A stretch of DNA of 64,000 nucleotides from Steinernema hermaphroditum (Eukaryota; Nematoda; Chromadorea; Rhabditida; Steinernematidae), in NCBI GenBank assembly GCA_030435675.1, contig CM059625.1, positions 11,780,001 to 11,844,000 on the forward strand. The letters are read 5' to 3'. The translations under genes and the position numbers were made by a program. Below, piece after piece: positions 11,267-24,841 of the stretch; within the stretch, counting starts at the first letter, position 1; every line of letters starts with the position of its first letter. The notes beneath the pieces are model-generated. The model ran no database searches. It had not been told where the DNA came from and saw nothing but the letters and a program-made list of their open reading frames with translations.

Positions 11267-14200
11267 ATGGCGGCCCGCCGAGCTGCTGCATCGGCCCTCA
11301 TCGTGCAGCTTCTGCTTCTCTCCTTCGCGATCGGTCAGATAGTTCCGGTACAACCGGGTCATGGTCCTTGTATTCAAAGGCCGACCAATTGTCATATTGA
11401 CTGCCCTTATGGCTATTTATGGGGAATTGGCGCAACATGTTTATGTATTTGCCAACTAGACCCTTGCTTGGTAGGAATTTGTCGGTCCTTATAGCAAGAA
11501 AGCTAGAAATTGTAGAGCAAAGTGTGTGGTTCGGAGGAAAGCTGCGTACTTGAAGGGAGCACACCGAAATGCGTTCCAAAAATAGGTCAGTGCAGAACTG
11601 TTACTCTTACAAAGTAGGAAACCGACACTTTTCAGTTGGACAAAAGCAGACAATCCACACTGCAGCCATGGGTGAGTGTCCGACCCTCGTCGGAGGGCCT
11701 TGCGTGGAGCAATGTCGGGTAGATTCGGACTGCGGAGGCCAAATGAGATGTTGTAAGAACGGATGCGGTCAAGAATGCATCATCCCCGTAACCAGTCATG
11801 CCATTAGAAGTCAATTGCCAGTCAAATCAATTCCAGGTTTGTTTGAGCATCTTATACTCTGTCTTACTGTTCCAAGTTAAGTTACTAAACTTTCGACACC
11901 ATTCACATTGAGCATGGGAAAAGGTAAACTATTATCATTTTTACCTTGTAATGGCTATTTTTGTCATTTTCTAGAAGAAAAACTTGGCCAATGTCCAGAT
12001 CTCTCAGTGATGAGAGAAAGGCGGTGTGTTGTCGAATGCAACAAAGATTCGGACTGTCCCTCTGTTGCAAAGTGCTGCAACAACGGTTGTGGTCAGTTGT
12101 GCACTGCTCCGGAAAAGGCAACAGGTGCGAACTGAACAAGATCGTAGGATAAACTTCAAGTTTAGCCTGTGTCCATCTCCTTTCTGCTATTGAACGTCTT
12201 CCCGACCAGAAGTTAGCAAACGATTATGTGCCCGTTTGCACGAACGACGGCCATTTTGACCGTATCCAGTGCAATTCGGTATGTTGAGCCATTTGCTTAT
12301 TTACTCTTCAAGAGGTTAATCCTATAGGTCTACTGTTGGTGCGTCGAGCAAGAGAGTGGACGGGAAGTGCATGGAACGAAAGTGTTCCGCGAGGAACGCC
12401 AGCGCATGATCTGTGATGGTAAGCGGGAGTCAATCGGGCGGTTGTTGCCGAGGTTGGATGAAGGGAGGTGCAAGAGACGGTCGACGGCACTTCCGGTGGA
12501 TGACCGCCGGCGTCCGTTTGTGTTTTATCCGAGTAAACAATGGAGCGCTCTGACGTGCTGGGTGGAGACGGCGCGAAGCGTGGCGATTAATGCAATTAAA
12601 AGCACAAAAAAGTGTTTGAGTTTCAACCTGTTTCTGCTTGTAGAGCCTCGTCAGTGTGGCGATGTCGAATGTCCCAATCAGTGTCCGTATGGTTTCAAAA
12701 CACAACAAAACGGATGTCCCACCAGCAGTTGCGAGTGCAAAAATGTCTGCGACGACGTGAGGTATACGGTAGCCATCGGTGACAGAAAGTGGCATGTCAA
12801 GCTTTTGCAGATGTGAAAACGTCTTGGACGCTTGTCAGCTCGTAGAACCGGACTGTGCTAATCCTCCGTGTCTTCCTGTTCCTCGATGTAAGAGTTAACG
12901 CCACATGCGTACACATAATTATTCGCCGCTCTTCTAGGCCTACTCAATCCGTGTTCTAACGGACTACCAATGACTCTTCCGAATGGTGTCACCGCGCTCT
13001 GCACCCAGTCGAATCAGTGCTCGCAGAGCTACTGGTGCCATCAGGTATGGCGGCTAAAAAAGTGCGACCGATTTAATTGTGCAGGTTGCAATCATTATGA
13101 ATGAGCGTAGGGGGGAAATATGACGAAATGTGGATTTATTTTTGGTGACCCTTTATGGCAAATTATGGTCTTAGAACGCCCTGGAACAAACAGAACCGGT
13201 ATTCTTCTATCATTTGATGCCAATTACCACAGGCAGAGTGGGCGAATAGAGCATACGGTGTTGCGAGCGCGAAGAAAGGGCATCGCCGCCCGCGCGCGTT
13301 TTCAAGGAAGAAAGATGCGCGTCCACTACAGAGCGTTTGTTCAGATCGGTTACAATGGATTAGGATTCTGCTGTCCGGCACCGGAGGCCGCTGCGCGTGA
13401 TGGCTTCTGTGAGTCGAGAACTCCGCGACATCTCAAGGGATGCAGTTCGGAATGCAGGTATCTCGTCGAAGAGTATGACCTTTGAACCTATCATAATCTA
13501 CCTAAGGGTTGACGTGGACTGTAAACCAACCAGCAAGTGTTGTTTTGACGGCTGTGGATTAAAGTGCATGGAGGTCAACTTTTCGCCAAATCCGTTCCAA
13601 TATCGACCGACTGCCAAAATTACGACAACAGTGGACATTGCAAAGGGTAACAAAGGTTGGCGGAGGAACCCATCATTAGGCGCTCTATGGCGAGACTCGT
13701 TTAGAAGTGCTGAGTCCACTTATATCGGAATGTCCCGAGATGACATCGTCCGAAGAGGTGTCAACATGCGAAAACAAATGCAACTCCGATTCAGACTGTT
13801 CGGGAATGAGACGATGCTGCTCCTATGGCTGTTCCCGACTCTGCGTTTACCCGGCAAAAACGACACGTAGGACTAAATAAAAGAAAGGTTTACGGTCAAA
13901 ACGTTTTAGCGTGCATTCATCAAGCGGTCACTGCAGAGGTTTACTCTGTCCGCAATGTGTTCGCCTGTAATTCTGCAGGAAACTTTGAGGAAGTACAATG
14001 CGACGACGATCGATGTTTTTGCGTGAACGTCCAGAATGGAATCGAGATTCCAGACACATGGGTGCCTGTTGGAAATGATCCCAATTGCAAAGGTAGGAAA
14101 TAATCTTAGCAAATCCGTGCAATGAACGGGACGAAAATAGACCTTCGGAACCCAAGTTGTCCCATCATAAGCTGTCCCAAAGACTGTTCACACGGATACG

Positions 14201-17200
14201 AGAAGAATGGAAACGGATGTCCCACATGCGCCTGTCGGAACCCCTGCGACGATATCCATTGTCCTCAGGGAAAAGTGTGCATCTTGTCAGAAGTGGAATG
14301 CTTCCAAAAATCGAACTGTCCGCCTCAACCACGCTGTAAGAATGGTAGATCTGAGGGCGCCTACAAATCACTTCAGGTGTCTTGAATTTCTGTGCCGGCC
14401 GGCCATATACCGACAGCAATGGACAGATCGCTCAATGTGACTCGGAGTGCCCTCAGAGCTTCTGGTGTAACAACGCTGGACTGGGTGGCAAAGGAATGTG
14501 CTGTCCGTCTCCAGAGAAGATGCCACGGCCAGGAAAGTGTCCTCACACGCCAGTGCTTCTCGAAAACATTTCCTCGTGCAAGCTGGATTGCCGCTCTGAC
14601 GATGACTGTCAAAACGGGCACAAGTGTTGCTATGACGGATGCGGAACCGTTTGTCTTCAAATGGAAGGGGGTAAGTGCCAATAAGCTGCTGCTTACTACT
14701 GTTTATTTGTTAACGTCGCGGTGCTGACAGTTTGCGCTGCGCTCGTTGACCCTTTTTGTATTTGCTCTTGCGGAACCGAGTAAATGCGCGTCCGTTGGGG
14801 TCAAAATAGGAGATTAACTTTTCGCATCTCTTTTCAATTGAGAACAAAGTTTACTTCGAGCTAATCTGCATGTCGTTGTTGAGGAAGCTCTCAGTGCTTT
14901 AGTATTGACTATCGCGATCAGACAAAGCCAGCAAATGAAAATTTGTCAATACCGAAAAACTCAAATTTAGAAGCGAGCAACAGACAGCTTCCCCCGACAA
15001 CGGAAACCTCATCACCTAATCTGCCAGCAAACAAAATTGGTATCTGCGCGGTGCCTCAGGAAAACAGTGACTGCGGAGATAGAAGAAATGGCTGCGTTGA
15101 CGATAGTGACTGTCCAACAATCCAGAAATGCTGCTTCGATGGGTGCGCGAAGACATGCTCCTTCGCACAGAAGACCACTGGATGCCTCCATATTAAGGCA
15201 GCACTGACTCAGCTGGATATAGGCGACTTCATTAAATGTACAAAAGGTGCGAATTTCCGTGAGAGAATTGAGTATTACTCATCTACTTCTAGAAGGAGAA
15301 TTTGCCGAAGTCCAATGTGACACAGAATTCTGCTGGTGCATTGGGCGAAACGGCCGCGAAACCGAGGGAACTCGCGTCTCTAGTGACCTAACTCCCAACT
15401 GTCACTCACAGCGCTACTGTTCCTTGCCCATTTGCCCTTCAAATAGAAGTTGTCCCTATGGCTATGAGAAGGACTCGAACGGGTGCAACACGTGCACATG
15501 CTCGAACCCGTGCAAGAACATCGTTTGCGCCAACTATCAGATCTGTGTGCCGCACCCCGTTGAGTGTCTAGGTGGCGGACCTTGTCTTCCCGTTCCTCGA
15601 TGCATCATCAACGCATGTCCTCATGGAAGTCCAGTCATCGATTCTTCGACCTTCGAACCCGTATTCTGTCGCGAGAGTGGACAGTGCCGACAAGGAACAT
15701 ATTGCAGACTGTTTAGGAGTAACGGCGGATACTGCTGTCCTCATCCAGGTTTGTAAAAACGTGTTTACATGTTGGATAGTTTCCTGCAGAAGTTGATGTT
15801 TCACCTGGAAGTTGTCCTAAAGTGGTTCCAAATCTGACTGCGACCAATTGCAAACCTCATTGCAAATCTGACGGCGAATGCAGAAACAGTGAGAAGTGTT
15901 GTTTCGATGGTTGTGGTTTGTCGTGCACTTCCTCAGGCATGTGTTTTTCGGGTTACGGTATTAACGATCTATGTTTTAGAGCAGAAATCTCCAATTCGTT
16001 CTCCGGAGCGGAAAATAGGAGAGTGTCCCAAGGTGGAACACTTGGGAAGCGCCGTATGCGGCCAAGATCGTGTTGATACCTGTGACAACGGTATTTCAAT
16101 GCCAATCATCTCGATCTTACGAAAAAGCTTTAGACGCTCCATGCCCTTCTGTGCAGAAGTGCTGCTTCGATGGCTGTGCCAATACCTGCCAGTACCCAGC
16201 TGTCACTACCCTTTGTCTGCACATGGCTGCAAGCACTGAACGACTAAAGCAGCATGGAGTGAGAAACGCGGTTGAGGTAATTCACGTGGAACATTCTTGA
16301 TGGTACGCAGCTACTATATTCAGATCCAGTGCACCGTTGATGGTTCGTTTGCCCACATTCAACAAAACAACGGATTTTCCTACTGTGTGAACAATATGGG
16401 AAGAGAGGTACCTGGAACACGAACTTCTTTCGGCAGTCCTAACTGCCAGCAGCCAAGATCTTGCCCACTCACAGCTTGTACAAAAAATTGCGCTTTCGGG
16501 TACGAGGACACTTTGATTAAAAAATCGATTTTTGACTCATTTCCAGATTCGAAACAACAAATCAAGGATGCGAAACATGCGTCTGTAAAGATCCATGCCG
16601 TGGCGTTGTGTGCCCAACAAATCACGTCTGCCGCGTTTCCACGGTGGAATGCTTCGAAACAGAGTGTACAGCGCTTCCCAAATGCATTATCAATGCTTGT
16701 CCCACCGGTGAGCCTCTTGAACGTGTGGATACGCGGCAACTGGCGGAATGCGACGATCTGCACGGAAGGAGATGTCCGAACGGCTGGTTCTGCCACAAGT
16801 TCGGTCTTGAGGGACTCGGATACTGTTGTCAAGGAATGGGTAAACAGTTTTCGACTCAGCGGCTGCCTCAAAGATGGGCTTTCAGGGAATCTTGTCACTT
16901 CAGCGGACGCCTGTCCTTCAGTTCCCATCCTGACCTCTCCTCGATCAACTGGTTGTTCTATCGAGTGTCGTTTGAATTCCGACTGTCTGGGAAATGGTCC
17001 CTGCTGCTTCAATGGGTGCGGAATGTCGTGCAGATCGGGGCTTGTTAAACCCCCGCCGAGTACTCCGATTCAGAAAAGCATCTCTGTTGTTCCAGCGATC
17101 GTCCCACAAAATCGTATGTATAAATATAATTGACTGTAACCAAGGTCTTTTAGAAGTGAATGTGGAGAGGCTTGGAGTTTGCCCTAACAACCCGATTTCC

Positions 17201-20200
17201 AACCCAGGATGTCGATCAGAATGCACACGGGACAGCGAATGCCCTGAATTCCAAAAATGTTGTGCCTACGGCTGCGGTCGCGTCTGTCAGTACCCACGAG
17301 TGGCCACGGCGTGTATCCATCGTTTGGCCGCCTTCGCCGCACTGAAAACCGTCAATCCAATACATCAAGTCCAGTGTACCCCCGACGGATTGTTTAAGCC
17401 TGTGCAGTGCGATCAAACGATTCAGTAATGCTTTTGATGTAATGTATATAGTACAGGAAGCATTTTAGTCAATGTTGGTGTGTCGAGCCGAGCTCTGGGC
17501 TAGAACTACCCGGAAGTCGACTTACTTCGCTTGGAAAAGAACCGATCTGCAACGGTACAGTAGAGTACTAATACCATAAACAATTGATTCTACTTTTAGT
17601 CCAACGTTTCTGTCCAACAAAGTGCAGTGAGAAACCTTGCGATCATGGCGTAAAACTTGACAGTACCGGCTGTCCTCTGAATGGATTCTGCGAGTGCAGG
17701 AATCCATGTGACGACTTCCACTGTCCAAACAGCAGCGATGTGTGCGTAATGAAGTCTGTCGAGTGTGTCTCACAACCGTGCCCCTCAATTCCGACCTGTA
17801 AGCCATTATTTAATTTGTTCATTTGCAACACTTTTTCAGGCCAGTCGAATCCATGCATCGGCGGGCTGGCGGCTATGAGGGATCACACAGGCAACGCTGT
17901 TACATGCACGAGAGACTCTGAGTGTGGCAGGGGCCAGTGCAGAATTCTTTCCGGAGAGCTTCGCGAGGGAGTTTGCTGTCCACGAGTAGCTGAGAACGCC
18001 GCTTTTTTGAGCACAATTAAAATCGGAGAATGTCCACGGGATGTCCAATTTAGAGCTTCAGGTATGTTCAGGGAGACGACATATGGAGAGATACCTGAGC
18101 TAGTGTCAAGCATAATCTGCACTACTGCACGTTCCATATCTCTAAAAATAGGTATCAAGGCAGAAACACTTTTCAGAGTGCAAAAACGAGTGCGATTCCG
18201 ATTCTGGATGTATGGGCATGGACAAATGCTGCAAATATGGATGCTCTAAGCTCTGTGTCGGTCCTGTAAATGCAACGAGTTTGTTGTTATAATGTTATGT
18301 GGTTACTCCTCGGCAATTTCAGACTGTATCCATCTTCACACTGCCATCGACATGCTGAAACGAAGTATCATTCCAACGACACTACACAAACCGCAGTGCG
18401 ACGCTCGTTCTGGTAATGTTTTTGCTTGTGAAACAGTATTTGCGCAACATTCGAGCTCGCCTGTTTTAGCTCGAATAAGTGGCTGATTAATTTAATTTTT
18501 CACGTAATAGAATAGGAAATAATGTAGTTGTTCTTCGGTGCCCTGCTATTTAAGGTGTGAAGAATCACGACTTGCCATTTTTAGCTTTAGACAAAACAGA
18601 GTGAGGCAATCTGAAAATGTTACTGCAAATACTTGGTAGATATTCAACATGCGTTGTCACTGACAACTTTACATCTTCTATATATGAATGGAGAACCGAC
18701 GGGTCCACTGGTTTGTGTGTGTTTTTTTTTTGTATGCACGTGAGAGACAACCGGACAAAATAAGGATCCGGAGGGAACCGAACCCGATACTGCCCGATTA
18801 CAAAAGAAGAACGTTCGCAATGAGCAACACAGACAGTTCTTAAGTGTCAGGTGTACCGCCACTATGTCTCTGGGGATCTGCTTATGAGCCATTCTTAGCC
18901 TATTTTGTGAGCACCACTCTTGCCTCCCCCACGGCTGCTGGATTGTTAGCACATCCAGCGTACGTAAACGAGCGCTGCCGCATTTATTGTTATTATGAAT
19001 GTGTTGAATACACAGTAGCTAGCATATCATTTTTATAGTCAAGTTCTGTTCCATAAATTTAAATATTCTTTATCTTAACGCGAATGAACTGGTTTTTGAT
19101 GTTTTGGAGAAATATGTGGTGAGCTTTGTTTCGATGATGTTATGTAACAAAAGATCACGATTCGTTATTTTAAGGCATGTTTACGTCAACGCAATGTGAC
19201 GACAACAACGTCTGCTGGTGTGTGGATACGGTAACAGGAAACGAATTCTATGGCACACGAACGTCACAAGCGCTAAATGTGTGCACGAGTATGACGACAC
19301 TCGGCATGTGTTCAAAACAAAGATCTATTTCTAGATAGAAAGGCATGTCCGGTTAGCTGCGACGACAGAAGTACGGTATGTCCGTTTGGACTGGAAACAA
19401 ATAAGGATGGATGCGCGAGAGATTCAAACTGTCGATGCCGGAACCCTTGCGATTATGTGCAGTGCCCGAAGGACTACACTTGTCTCTTGAGGCCTAGAAC
19501 GTGTAAAGACCAGACATGTCTGCCTTATCCAACGTGTAAGTTAAATTCTGAAGCAATCATTTTCACTGTTTTACTTTAAACTTCATCAGCTTACAGCTCA
19601 ATAAACACAATTTAGAGAGGAAACGTTTTCTAGAAAGTTCAAAACTGTTTGTCGCAGCTCTGAAGTAACAAAAAATTAGGTGTCCAGCTAAAAAAGTCAT
19701 CTATAAATTTGTGTCCCACATAAGGTTGTACTCCTTTTTCAACTGAAGCATTAGCTGAGATTTTTGTTGGTGTGTAAGAAAATGTGAACAGTTTCCTTAA
19801 AACTGCAGAAAGCAATCGAAATTTATGTGACTTTTGAGGCGGAAACAGAATAGTAAGGTTATAAATTAAGCGCTTAATATGTATTCCGAAAACACTGCTG
19901 AAAGGTTCCAGCGACATTTGCCGTTAGTCGCACACACTTAATTGAATGACATTTGTTATGTCTGTGTTGTCGCATGCATCTATACGTGACTGCCATAACA
20001 AGTGGACGACACATTCTAATTTCAGGCGAACGGAATCCTTGTGTTAACAATCAGAAACCAGCGGTTGAGCCAAGAACGTTCACACAGTTCACTTGCCTCG
20101 AAAACCGAACGCACATCTGTCCAACGGGATTCTATTGCACGGGCTATGACAGTTTGGAGCAGGGAATTTGCTGTCCTGGACAAGAACCTATCCTGGCTCA

Positions 20201-22160
20201 AGTTACCGCTCATACAACGTGCCCCCACGGCGACGCTTTCTCGAGTTCTCCGGATGGATCCCCCACAAAGTGCTCGGTGAACTTGGATGGTTGTCCTTCG
20301 ACGCACTATTGCCTGTCTAAACCGGGAGCAAGCCAAGGCATCTGCTGTGTTACAAAACGTAGCAATTCGCGATGTACTTAAAAAGACATGTTGCTGTTTA
20401 GGCTACGTATGCAATCTGGAACTCGATGTCGGCCCATGCTCAGCTTCCGTTCCGCGCTTCTACTACAATTCAGAGAAACAGGCGTGCCTGTCATTCACTT
20501 ATGGAGGATGCTCCGGAAACCTAAACAACTTCGGAACAGAATTCGAGTGCGAACATTTCTGCAAAGGAACGGGCGTCGACCCGAGCAACCTTCTTATGGA
20601 TGATTACGGCCACGTGCTCAAGGACATCTATCAGATGGGCTTTTCTCTCACTGGACCTCTTCTACGAGCCAAGCACCATGAGGACATCAATAAGTGCGTA
20701 ACAAGTCTCTTGTCCTATGTCTTTAATCCGGGAATTATGTCTGTAATCCACAGTTCTTTTGTTACAGTGCTCTTCGATCGTACGTAAGCAAACGTTTTGG
20801 AGTGGATGAGTCGGAGATCCGTGATCTTATAATCCGTGACGACAACTCGGTCAAGTTCTCCATAAACACTGCAGATGCAAAGACAGTCGCTCAAAACATC
20901 TCTGACGCGGTGAGTAACGTTCGGCACCTGCCGGAAACAAGATTCACATCATTGACACGCATTACATTCATAGGTGTCGGGACGCAATTTTGAATTCAAC
21001 TACGAGGGAGACGTCTACCGCGCTGAGCCTCACACCTGGTTTAGTCATCAGGTTTCTCAGAACGCACCGGACAATGGGAACACGTTCATGTTTTGGGGTA
21101 CGTAAAGTGCCTCTGAGTCAGCGGTATTGAAGTGCATTCATTTTAGTTCTGCTTGTTGCATCGATCATCTTCGCCCTAATCATCATATTGTCACTTTGCG
21201 TTGCATGTGTAAGTGTTTGTCATTTCAAGTCCATCAAAGTCCAGGTTATCTTGGGCAGATCAGACCTCAACAACTCCAAAAACTGATGTCAACAGTTCCC
21301 ACATTTGATAGATTTGAGCGATTTTCGCATGGTTGGATTAACATCTGATGCCTTCAACTGGAAATTTAAGAGGTTAATCTGACACAAATCACTTTTTCTC
21401 AAAGAACGAGACGATTGTCAATTGTGAAAACTGTTCTGCCAACGTCTTCTTTGTACTACAGCACTATTGTCGTTAATGCCTCTAATTCCTCGAAAACTTT
21501 CAAAGAACATCACTGCTCCTTTAATAAAAAAGGATACAAATCCATTTTAAGGTTAACACGGACACTAAAAGGCAAAATTAAAATTAATTGTTGTGATACG
21601 TGCGTAGACTGCGGCTTCTAATGCTGGTATGGAGGCGCACATAATAGTGTATCCTAAAAAAGCTCATTGATCAACATTTTCTACTTTACATCATATGGAA
21701 GATGGAAGATCATGAAAGTAGCATCTTGAGAGTCTCAGTCCTAAAAACCTCAACTTTTGAAATCGAAAAAGAGAATTGTGCATGGTTTACCAGCTACGTC
21801 CATTTGCAGACATTTCTCCAAAGGAAGCCGAAGCATGGTCCCGGAAGCACCTTTCGTGGCTCCACTCCCTCCCAGCAATACGTGCCTAATGTCTCAGCAT
21901 ACATGCAAGACCATGGTGACTCAAGCTCTTCAGACTCGCCAACTGATTCTCGGGATCCCTCTTCCCAAAAGGTTCCCTCGTTCCTGAACTTAATGTCCAT
22001 GTTTTCCCCTCAGGTCTTCGAAACGGATGACTTTGGCGGACCCAACGGTCAGCAGCCGGGCTCCGGGCACCTCCAGCCGCACTGGTCGGACACGCATCTC
22101 CACCACGGCGCCCAGACTCGAGGAGGTCGAAGGCCGAGTCGGACGACCCTCTACTACTAG
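11267..22160 (+). CDS. Large modular type I membrane protein with WAP, thyroglobulin-1, antistasin, lustrin and Kunitz domains
   Basis: Multi-exon gene, roughly 2,000 residues (estimate, not every exon fixed). ATG 11267 opens a signal peptide (AALIVQLLLLSFAIG-like), then an antistasin-type domain. Domains then follow in order. WAP (CC..GCG..C cores) near 11670, 11990, 13400, 13725, 14530, 15045, 15805, 16015, 16905, 17170 and 18020-18265. Thyroglobulin-1 (QC..CWCV) near 12165, 13910, 15180, 16205, 17310 and 18325-19290. Antistasin-like near 12657, 14145, 15418, 16455, 17600 and 19335. Lustrin-type near 12935, 14380, 15600, 16690, 17835, 20025 and 20215. A Kunitz domain at about 20405-20570 has ideal spacing C-8-C-15-C-7-C-12-C-3-C and Ser at P1. 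A membrane-proximal domain, a TM helix (about 21150-21207, LLVASIIFALIIILSLCV) and a Ser-rich tail ending TTLYY follow. It probably inhibits extracellular proteases at a cell surface or cuticle; function is inferred from domains only. AATAAA at 22350. Confidence 0.9.
11670..20350 (+). repeat. Six-fold internal repeat of a WAP-WAP-Tg1-antistasin-lustrin coding module
   Basis: Inside the large receptor gene the order WAP, WAP, thyroglobulin-1, antistasin, lustrin recurs: about 11670-13395, 13396-14520, 14530-15750, 15800-16840, 16905-17990 and 18005-20350. The last copy has one WAP and ends in two lustrin domains. Module length is 1.0-1.7 kb except the last, which is stretched by long introns. 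Phase-1 junctions (one base of a Gly, Glu, Ala or Val codon before the intron) recur at domain borders. That phase favours exon shuffling and duplication. Confidence 0.8.
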
Positions 22161-23830
22161 AAAGAGAACCAGAAGTCAATCAACGCGCCAGCCAAGACAC
22201 AAAACTTCCACTGATCTTACTCAATAGTTACCGGTCTCAACGATGAGTGTTCGCTTCCAAATACCTTCTGTACAGACTCCTCAGCGCCCTTTCACGCAAA
22301 TGATGTGGTTCGATTCGGATCGAAATACTTATGTTATTCACTTCTACTTAATAAATTTATCGAAATCTAACGCAAAACATTATTAGTTGTACTCGCTCTT
22401 TCCCATGAATGCCCCGTTCAGAAATCATCAAAAACGTCCGTTTCTTGAGAACAGTACTCGCCAAACATTCCCACTGGTGACATTACTCGCGGGTAGTCGC
22501 TCAATGGTCGAGGTTGATTGTACGTAAGATGTCGTCGTGATTACACGCATACAACATCCTTTTCATCGTTTCCGAGAAGGCATGACCACTCGTTCGCGTC
22601 AAGCCTTTGCGTCTTCATGCTAGCATTAAAGGAATCATTGTCTAGGTACATCTTTCTGCGTGTGACGCTTAATGTCTCGGCTGCCATAACAACAGTTTGA
22701 TTTGTATCGTTGCTGGTGTTGAAAAACATCTGGCTTTCTCTGCGCTCACAACTTTTTCCTTGCCGTGTTCAGGTACGTTTCACGAAATGCCTTCGGCCTT
22801 TTGTCACGGGGGACAGGTGCGACCGTGTACGGTTCGTTTTCGGTACTTCTCACTTTGTGACACTCCAGAGAACCGTTCCCAAGGGCGCTATAACCCTTTT
22901 ATGGTGTTTTACCTTTGTAAGAATAAATACTACCAACAACGATATTTTTGGAAAGAGCGATAGGCCTCGCGAGAGTAGAAATGGATTCCACTGTTAATTA
23001 ACGCCTTCTCTTGCTTCTTCGCCCCTCTGTACAACTGCGCATGGGTGCTCGTCGTCGAGTGTGCGTCAGACCCTAGTGGCTAATTAATCTTGTCGATAAT
23101 AACATCGGTCAAATTCAAAGAGTCCCTTTGAAGGGTGCACCCGGCGCAGACTTCTTCCTTGCCCGCCCTTTTCACACCATTATAAGTCCACTTTGTGCTC
23201 GTTGGCTGTTCGTTCCGTTGAAGACGGCATGATTCGGCTTTCCGCCCTCTAGACAGATTAAAATCGATGTTTGCATGCAGAAAAATGTGTGTTGCCTTTG
23301 CACGCTCTGAAAATACGCGCACTTTTTGTGGATATAAGTGCATGCACATGCGCGCATTCCCTGCCGAGAGCAGGACTCACACGCTGTCTATTTCGGCATT
23401 CCTATTATGGCTTGTTTTGGCCTGACTCCTCCGGCTCTGGCGCCTTGGCCCAACTTGATGTTGCGGTGTTTGACGTCCAGATCTTGCCGGCAAACGGCCA
23501 ATATGGTATTCTCGAGGTGCAATTGATCGGCTTGCATTACGCGCCTCGTTTGCGTCCGCTCTGATTAAGTTATACGAAAAGTTACTCGACTGCACTAGCT
23601 TTATTCTTATTCTGCGCTCCCCTCAAGCGACAACGCCGCCGAAAAAGTGCATATTTAAAGGTGTAGCCGTGAACCTTCAGCGCTTATTTATGTGTTCGTG
23701 ACGAAGTTGTTGCGTTCTTACGCGCTCGTTTGAGTATGTTAGCGAGTATTTGTTTACCACTTGTGGACACGTATAGCGATAAGTCTTGGCGTTTGGCACT
23801 GCTTCTATTTTCGACATGCCCTTTCCAGAA
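22161..23830. other. Intergenic region, no gene recognised
   Basis: 1.7 kb between the receptor gene and the GPCR gene. Apart from the poly(A) signal at 22350-22355 I see nothing that I can identify. Confidence 0.55.
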
Positions 23831-24841
23831 ATGATCACGTTGGCGGAGGGAGATGTTCCGCTTTTTCGCGGCACGTTCATCTTCGTCATTATCACCGGGT
23901 TACTGTCATTCGGGTTGAATATCTTCATATACGTGCTCTACATTACCTCCAAACAGTGCCGAAGTCGAAATACCTTTTTTCGAACAATTGTCATCTCGGA
24001 TGCATTCAATGGGTTATCGTTTTTGATGGCCGGTAGGTCAATGACATCACCTTGCCATGATTCAGTGAGCTCTTTTAAAGGGTTATCGCGAATCCAAGTG
24101 CTCGTTCTAATAGACGAGGGGCACCAAGCGCCGTCTGTCGCCAACAGTGACTGCATTCTCCGACTCTTTCCAATCGTGCTTCTCATTGCAAGACTGTGGC
24201 CGACACTTATTTTCTTTATCATGGGTCTCGAAAGTTACCTGAGTGTACACTACCCCCTTTGGTTCCGAGATGCGCGGATACGAAAGCCTCCGGCCATCAT
24301 CTTCTCCGGTTTCTTTCTGCTAGTGGCACTGACCATTGGCTATGCAAATGCCATGTTTATGAGTCCATATGAGCCGGGCTTTTTCACTTGCGACCAGAAC
24401 AGCACATTCGGAAGCAACTGTGGCTGGTGGTTCGACGGATTTGTGATAGTGGCTAATAGCATTGGTCTCGCTCTGACGCTCCGTTCGATGGCCGTTCTAG
24501 CCACTCCGACATCGGAGACTCTCTTTGGCCACAACACCAGCAAATTGCAGCAACAGCGCCGCACAAACACGTAAGTGTGTTCTAAGAAGTCCGTACAGAA
24601 TTAAATCTTCAGATCTGTGTGCGCCATCGGAGTTTCCAACTGTATCTTTCTTGTGCTGCCGTGTATCGCCGGTGATCTAATGATTCTCTCTGAGACGAGA
24701 TACTCCTACCGGTACCTGATTCAGTCTTTCCTTTCCTTCAAACCTTTATGCAACCTCGCTGTGATGATGATGTCCCAGGACAAACTTTCTGAGATACTCA
24801 GCTCTCGAATGGTAGCCGTGCCGCCCTATCGCATTGTCTAA
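23831..24841 (+). CDS. Seven-transmembrane receptor, nematode chemoreceptor-like
   Basis: Probable G-protein-coupled receptor. Exons 23831-24032, 24114-24570 and 24613-24841 sum to 888 bases (295 residues), frame-checked. ATG 23831 lies 2 bases after a CCCTTTCCAG acceptor, so I prefer it to the ATGs further up. Hydrophobic segments start at FIFVIITGLLSFGLNIFIYV and include IVLLIARLWPTLIFFIMGL, IIFSGFFLLVALTIGYA, VIVANSIGLALTL and CAIGVSNCIFLVLPC, giving six or seven spans. GLESYLSVHYPLWFR after TM3 sits where the DRY motif lies in rhodopsin-like receptors and resembles the (D/E)RYLAVxYP pattern. Two Cys (CDQN, NCGWW) in the second outer loop could pair. The serpentine subfamily is not certain (srx-, srsx- or srw-like). 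The short tail ends PPYRIV. Confidence 0.85.

Noticed and set aside
16380..17012. A 210-codon open frame on the - strand
   Set aside because: Antisense to the cysteine-rich receptor exons, whose WAP, thyroglobulin and lustrin motifs are unmistakable on the + strand.
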